From: an uncultured Leuconostoc sp.
GTDB lineage: Bacteria; Bacillota; Bacilli; Lactobacillales; Lactobacillaceae
Direction: 5' to 3'
Assembly (NCBI RefSeq): GCF_946222815.1
Contig: NZ_CAMJRK010000064.1
Location: 1 to 8,638 of the forward strand
Length of the DNA: 8,638 nt
Part shown: one piece after another, positions 5,842 through 8,638 of the stretch
How positions within the stretch are numbered: the first letter of the stretch is position 1
Layout of the letters: every line of letters begins with the position of its first letter
Notes under the pieces: model-generated
What the model was told of the DNA's origin: nothing
Databases searched by the model: none
Seen by the model: only the letters and a program-made list of their open reading frames with translations
Translations under genes and position numbers: made by a program

Positions 5842-6708
5842 ATGAACTTAAACCAACAATTATTAGCAATTCATTTAACACAGGGGATTGGCACGGCAAC
5901 TGAGGCGCGTCTTATTGAAGCTATGAATTCTCATTTGTTACCCAAGAATTATCCTTGGTCACTAGATTTATTACTACAAATAACACATCGTGCCTATCAT
6001 GATAGAATTCGAGCAACTTATTCGATTGCGTTACAACATGCAAGTAATTTTAAGGGCAATTATCTGACTTACCCTGATGATAACTACCCACAACGTTTGC
6101 GAGAAATATTTGAACCACCACTTGTATTATTTTATGAAGGACACTTGGCCGCTTTAAAATTACCCAGCTTATCTGTCGTAGGAACACGTTCGGCAACAGC
6201 TTATGGTCTAAATAGTTTGCGTCACTTGTTACCACCAGTTATTCAATCTAGCATAGCAATTGTGTCTGGTTTGGCGCAAGGGATAGATGTGATGGCTCAT
6301 CAAATAACTTTTGCCAACAAGGGCGTTCCAATTGCTGTTATTGGTACTGGTACGGACGTTGCTTATCCTAGACGCAACGCGCTGTTGCAAAAACAGATTA
6401 CGCAACAAGGATTAGTGATCAGTGAGTATGGGCCTGGTGTCGGACCACATCGCTCTCATTTTCCAGCAAGAAATCGTATTATTGCTGGATTGTCCTCAGC
6501 TACCTTAGTGATTGAGGCAAAAATAAAATCAGGTAGTTTAATTACCGCTAACGCTGCTTTACAAAATAATCGTGATGTCTTATCAATTCCTGGATCGATT
6601 TTTTCAGAAGAATCACAGGGTACCAATGAATTACTCAGTTTGGGTGCCAAGCTAATCACAAAACCTCAAGATATTATAGAAAGTGTCCAAATGCTTGACA
6701 TAATCTGA
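5842..6708 (+). CDS. dprA: DNA-processing protein DprA (Smf)
   Basis: Binds single-stranded DNA, displaces SSB and loads RecA; in competent bacteria it protects incoming DNA. The 288-residue protein is close to S. pneumoniae DprA in length. Residues about 1-70 are a SAM-like helical domain (LTQGIG, residues 12-17). Residues about 75-275 are the Rossmann-like core, with YPDDNYPQRL, SVVGTRSATAYG (Arg116), SGLAQGIDVMAH, IAVIGTGTDVAYPRRN, LVISEYGPG, HFPARNRIIAGLS and KSGSLITA followed by RDVLSIPGSIFS. It lacks the C-terminal winged-helix domain of longer homologues such as E. coli Smf. The start is supported by GAGGA (5830-5834), 7 bases before the ATG. topA follows after 40 bases, an arrangement widespread in Firmicutes. 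It is intact and likely functional; dprA is common even in species not known to be naturally competent. Confidence 0.96.
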   Translation: MNLNQQLLAIHLTQGIGTATEARLIEAMNSHLLPKNYPWSLDLLLQITHRAYHDRIRATYSIALQHASNFKGNYLTYPDDNYPQRLREIFEPPLVLFYEGHLAALKLPSLSVVGTRSATAYGLNSLRHLLPPVIQSSIAIVSGLAQGIDVMAHQITFANKGVPIAVIGTGTDVAYPRRNALLQKQITQQGLVISEYGPGVGPHRSHFPARNRIIAGLSSATLVIEAKIKSGSLITANAALQNNRDVLSIPGSIFSEESQGTNELLSLGAKLITKPQDIIESVQMLDII

Positions 6709-6721
6709 TATGCTATATAAT
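6695..6721 (+). promoter_or_regulatory. Internal topA promoter across the end of dprA
   Basis: A perfect -35 TTGACA (6695-6700) and a perfect -10 TATAAT (6716-6721) are separated by 15 bases, two shorter than optimal. A TGC preceding TATATA (6711-6719) gives an overlapping extended -10 alternative. The dprA stop codon (6706-6708) lies in the spacer. The start would be near 6728, about 21 bases before the topA ATG, so topA can be transcribed apart from dprA. Confidence 0.6.
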
Positions 6722-6748
6722 AAGAAGTAAATTATAAGGCATATTCTA

Positions 6749-8638
6749 ATGGTAGAGACAAAAAAGAAAACAACAAAACGTAAACGCGCTAAAGTTAAGA
6801 AGAATCTTGTTATTGTTGAAAGCCCATCAAAGGCAAAAACAATTGAGAAATATCTTGGGAGCTCATATAAAGTTGTTGCGAGTTTAGGGCATATTCGTGA
6901 TTTACCAAAATCAACGCTTGGCGTTGACGTTGAAAATGATTACGATCCAAAATATATTAACATCCGCGGTAAAGGGGATGTTATTAAGGGGTTACGTAAG
7001 GAAGCGAAAGCAGCTAAAAAAGTTTATCTGGCAAGCGATCCGGACCGTGAAGGCGAAGCTATTGCTTGGCACTTACAACATATTTTAAATTTAGACCCCC
7101 AAGAGCCTAACCGTGTGGTGTTCAATGAGATTACGAAAGATACGATTAAAAATGCCTTTAAAACACCGCGTAAGATCAATCAAGATCTTGTTGATGCACA
7201 ACAAGCGCGTCGTATTCTAGATCGTTTAGTAGGCTATTCAATTTCGCCAATTTTGTGGAAAACAGTCAAACGCGGGTTATCTGCAGGACGTGTTCAGTCA
7301 GTTGCATTGGGGCTGATTATCACGCGTGAACGTCAAATTCAAGCATTTGAACCAGAGGAATATTGGACGTTAGATTCAGAATTCAAAAAATCTCGTTCAA
7401 AGTTCAAGTCCTCTTTCTATGGGTTTGATGGCAAAAAACAACCCTTACCGGATAACGAGAGTGTTCAACATGTCTTAAAACGTATTGACCAATCGGCTGA
7501 TTTTAATATTGTTAAGGTAGAAGCTAAAGAACGCAAACGTAATCCACAGCAGCCTTTTACAACATCGACAATGCAACAAACTGCTAATACACAGTTAAAT
7601 TTTAGAACACGTAAAACAATGATGGCGGCGCAACAATTATATGAAGGTGTTAATTTAGGACGCGGTATTGGTCAAACTGGATTGATTACTTATATGCGTA
7701 CTGATTCAACACGTATTTCTTCTCTGGCTCGTAATGTGGCTGCTTTATACATCCATGATACTTGGGGAGAAGAATACTCTCAACACAAACCAATTCAGGG
7801 TAAGTTGCCTGAAGGTGCTCAAGATGCACACGAAGCTGTTCGTCCCACTGATGTGACAAGAACACCTGAAAGCATAAAAGATAAATTAACGCCGGATCAA
7901 TTTAAACTATATTCATTAATATGGTCGCGCTTTGTTGCAAGTCAAATGACCCCAGAAATATTAGATACTATGTCTGTGACCATTGAACAAAATGATGTTA
8001 TTTTCCGTGCAAACGGTTCTAAAATAAAATTTCAAGGGTTTACTAAAGCATATCCGGAAGCTAAAGAAAAAGATAACACTTTGCCTAATTTATCAGTTGG
8101 AGACAAAGTTAAATTAGCGCGTGCGAATCCAGAACAACACTTCACATTACCACCAGCACGCTATTCTGAAGCTGCGTTAATTAAAGCTTTGGAAGAAAAT
8201 GGTGTTGGCCGACCATCAACTTATGCACCAACATTAGATACAATTCAACGACGAAACTACGTTAGAATTGATGCACGTAAATTTGTGCCCACTGAATTAG
8301 GTGAAATTGTACAAACAATTGTCGAAGAGAGTTTCCCAGATATCACAGATACACATTTTACAGCTAGCATAGAGCATGAATTAGATGAGGTAGAAATAGG
8401 TGATAAACACTGGGTACCAGTGATTGATTCTTTTTATAAACCGTTTTCAAAGGAAGTTGAACAAGCAGCAGCAACTTTAGAAAAAGTCATTATGCATGAC
8501 GAACTTGCCGGTATGAATTGTGAGATTTGCGGTGCACCAATGATTGTTAAAATGGGTCGTTATGGTAAGTTTCATGCTTGTGCAAGATTTCCAGACTGTC
8601 GTAACACACAAACAATTATTAAAGAGATTGGCTTACTA
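6749..8638 (+). CDS. topA: DNA topoisomerase I (type IA), 3' end outside the window
   Basis: Relaxes negatively supercoiled DNA by transient single-strand cleavage, balancing gyrase. The first 630 residues are present and the frame is open to the window edge; family members of this group run to about 700. An 18-residue Lys/Arg-rich lead precedes the Toprim domain, which shows LVIVESPSKAKTIEKYLG (catalytic Glu24) and ASDPDREGEAIAWH (Asp97, Asp99, Glu101, metal site). The cleavage domain carries TGLITYMRTDS with active-site Tyr315 and Arg317. DAHEAVRPT and GVGRPSTYAPT are also intact. Residues 591-617 form a zinc ribbon, CxxC then 16 residues and CxxxxxC (Cys591, 594, 611, 617). The ATG is the first in frame after a stop and has AAGG (6736-6739) 9 bases upstream. 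It lies 40 bases after dprA and is probably expressed both with dprA and from its own promoter. Confidence 0.97.
   Translation, partial: MVETKKKTTKRKRAKVKKNLVIVESPSKAKTIEKYLGSSYKVVASLGHIRDLPKSTLGVDVENDYDPKYINIRGKGDVIKGLRKEAKAAKKVYLASDPDREGEAIAWHLQHILNLDPQEPNRVVFNEITKDTIKNAFKTPRKINQDLVDAQQARRILDRLVGYSISPILWKTVKRGLSAGRVQSVALGLIITRERQIQAFEPEEYWTLDSEFKKSRSKFKSSFYGFDGKKQPLPDNESVQHVLKRIDQSADFNIVKVEAKERKRNPQQPFTTSTMQQTANTQLNFRTRKTMMAAQQLYEGVNLGRGIGQTGLITYMRTDSTRISSLARNVAALYIHDTWGEEYSQHKPIQGKLPEGAQDAHEAVRPTDVTRTPESIKDKLTPDQFKLYSLIWSRFVASQMTPEILDTMSVTIEQNDVIFRANGSKIKFQGFTKAYPEAKEKDNTLPNLSVGDKVKLARANPEQHFTLPPARYSEAALIKALEENGVGRPSTYAPTLDTIQRRNYVRIDARKFVPTELGEIVQTIVEESFPDITDTHFTASIEHELDEVEIGDKHWVPVIDSFYKPFSKEVEQAAATLEKVIMHDELAGMNCEICGAPMIVKMGRYGKFHACARFPDCRNTQTIIKEIGLL

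Noticed and set aside
6897..7088. A 63-codon plus-strand open frame inside topA
   Set aside because: It is an out-of-frame shadow of the topA Toprim region, which has intact catalytic motifs in the main frame.
1..8638. Search for a defence system, mobile element, CRISPR array, tRNA or phage remnant
   Set aside because: All the long frames are recognisable housekeeping genes, apart from one small unknown, with tight spacing. I saw no transposase, integrase, direct-repeat array or tRNA-like cloverleaf.

Overview
The window looks like ordinary core chromosome from an AT-rich, Gram-positive lactic acid bacterium. The Leuconostoc/Weissella branch of the Lactobacillaceae is the best guess. The clues are strong AGGAGG-type ribosome binding sites, frequent extended -10 (TGnTATAAT) promoters, a stand-alone class 1A (fumarate-type) dihydroorotate dehydrogenase, an acetate kinase suited to phosphoketolase fermentation, and the dprA-topA gene pair common in Firmicutes. 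The genus is inferred from gene content, not from a search.

Layout. Positions 3-59 may hold the last codons of a plus-strand gene, ending at a strong bidirectional terminator (62-109). From the right, a two-gene minus-strand unit runs into the same hairpin: a membrane-anchored SH3b/Amidase_3 cell-wall hydrolase (1313 down to 411), then a 99-residue protein of unknown function (411 down to 112). The two are joined by a one-base TAATG overlap. A 154-base divergent region with two mirrored extended -10 elements separates this unit from ackA (1468-2715, plus). ackA converges on pyrD (3767 down to 2829, minus), with two hairpins between them, one of them a perfect 34-base palindrome. A second divergent region (3768-3870) separates pyrD from a duplicated-ATPase ABC-F protein of the Uup/YfmR type (3871-5751, plus). 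Then come dprA (5842-6708) and topA (from 6749, cut by the window end after 630 codons), both on the plus strand.

Function. AckA makes ATP and acetate from acetyl phosphate. PyrD makes orotate for pyrimidine synthesis. The amidase trims peptidoglycan outside the membrane. The ABC-F protein should act on the ribosome. DprA handles single-stranded DNA and RecA loading. TopA relaxes negative supercoils. These are largely housekeeping jobs and do not form one pathway.

I see no mobile element, CRISPR array, tRNA, rRNA or defence cassette, and I do not believe the window contains a new multi-gene system. The points worth a second look are local: an Asn-to-Ala change in a conserved acetate kinase phosphate-binding motif, an ambiguous and oddly built start region for the ABC-F gene, a topA promoter with perfect hexamers but a 15-base spacer lying across the end of dprA, the mirrored divergent promoters before ackA, and the unrecognised 99-residue protein coupled to the amidase.
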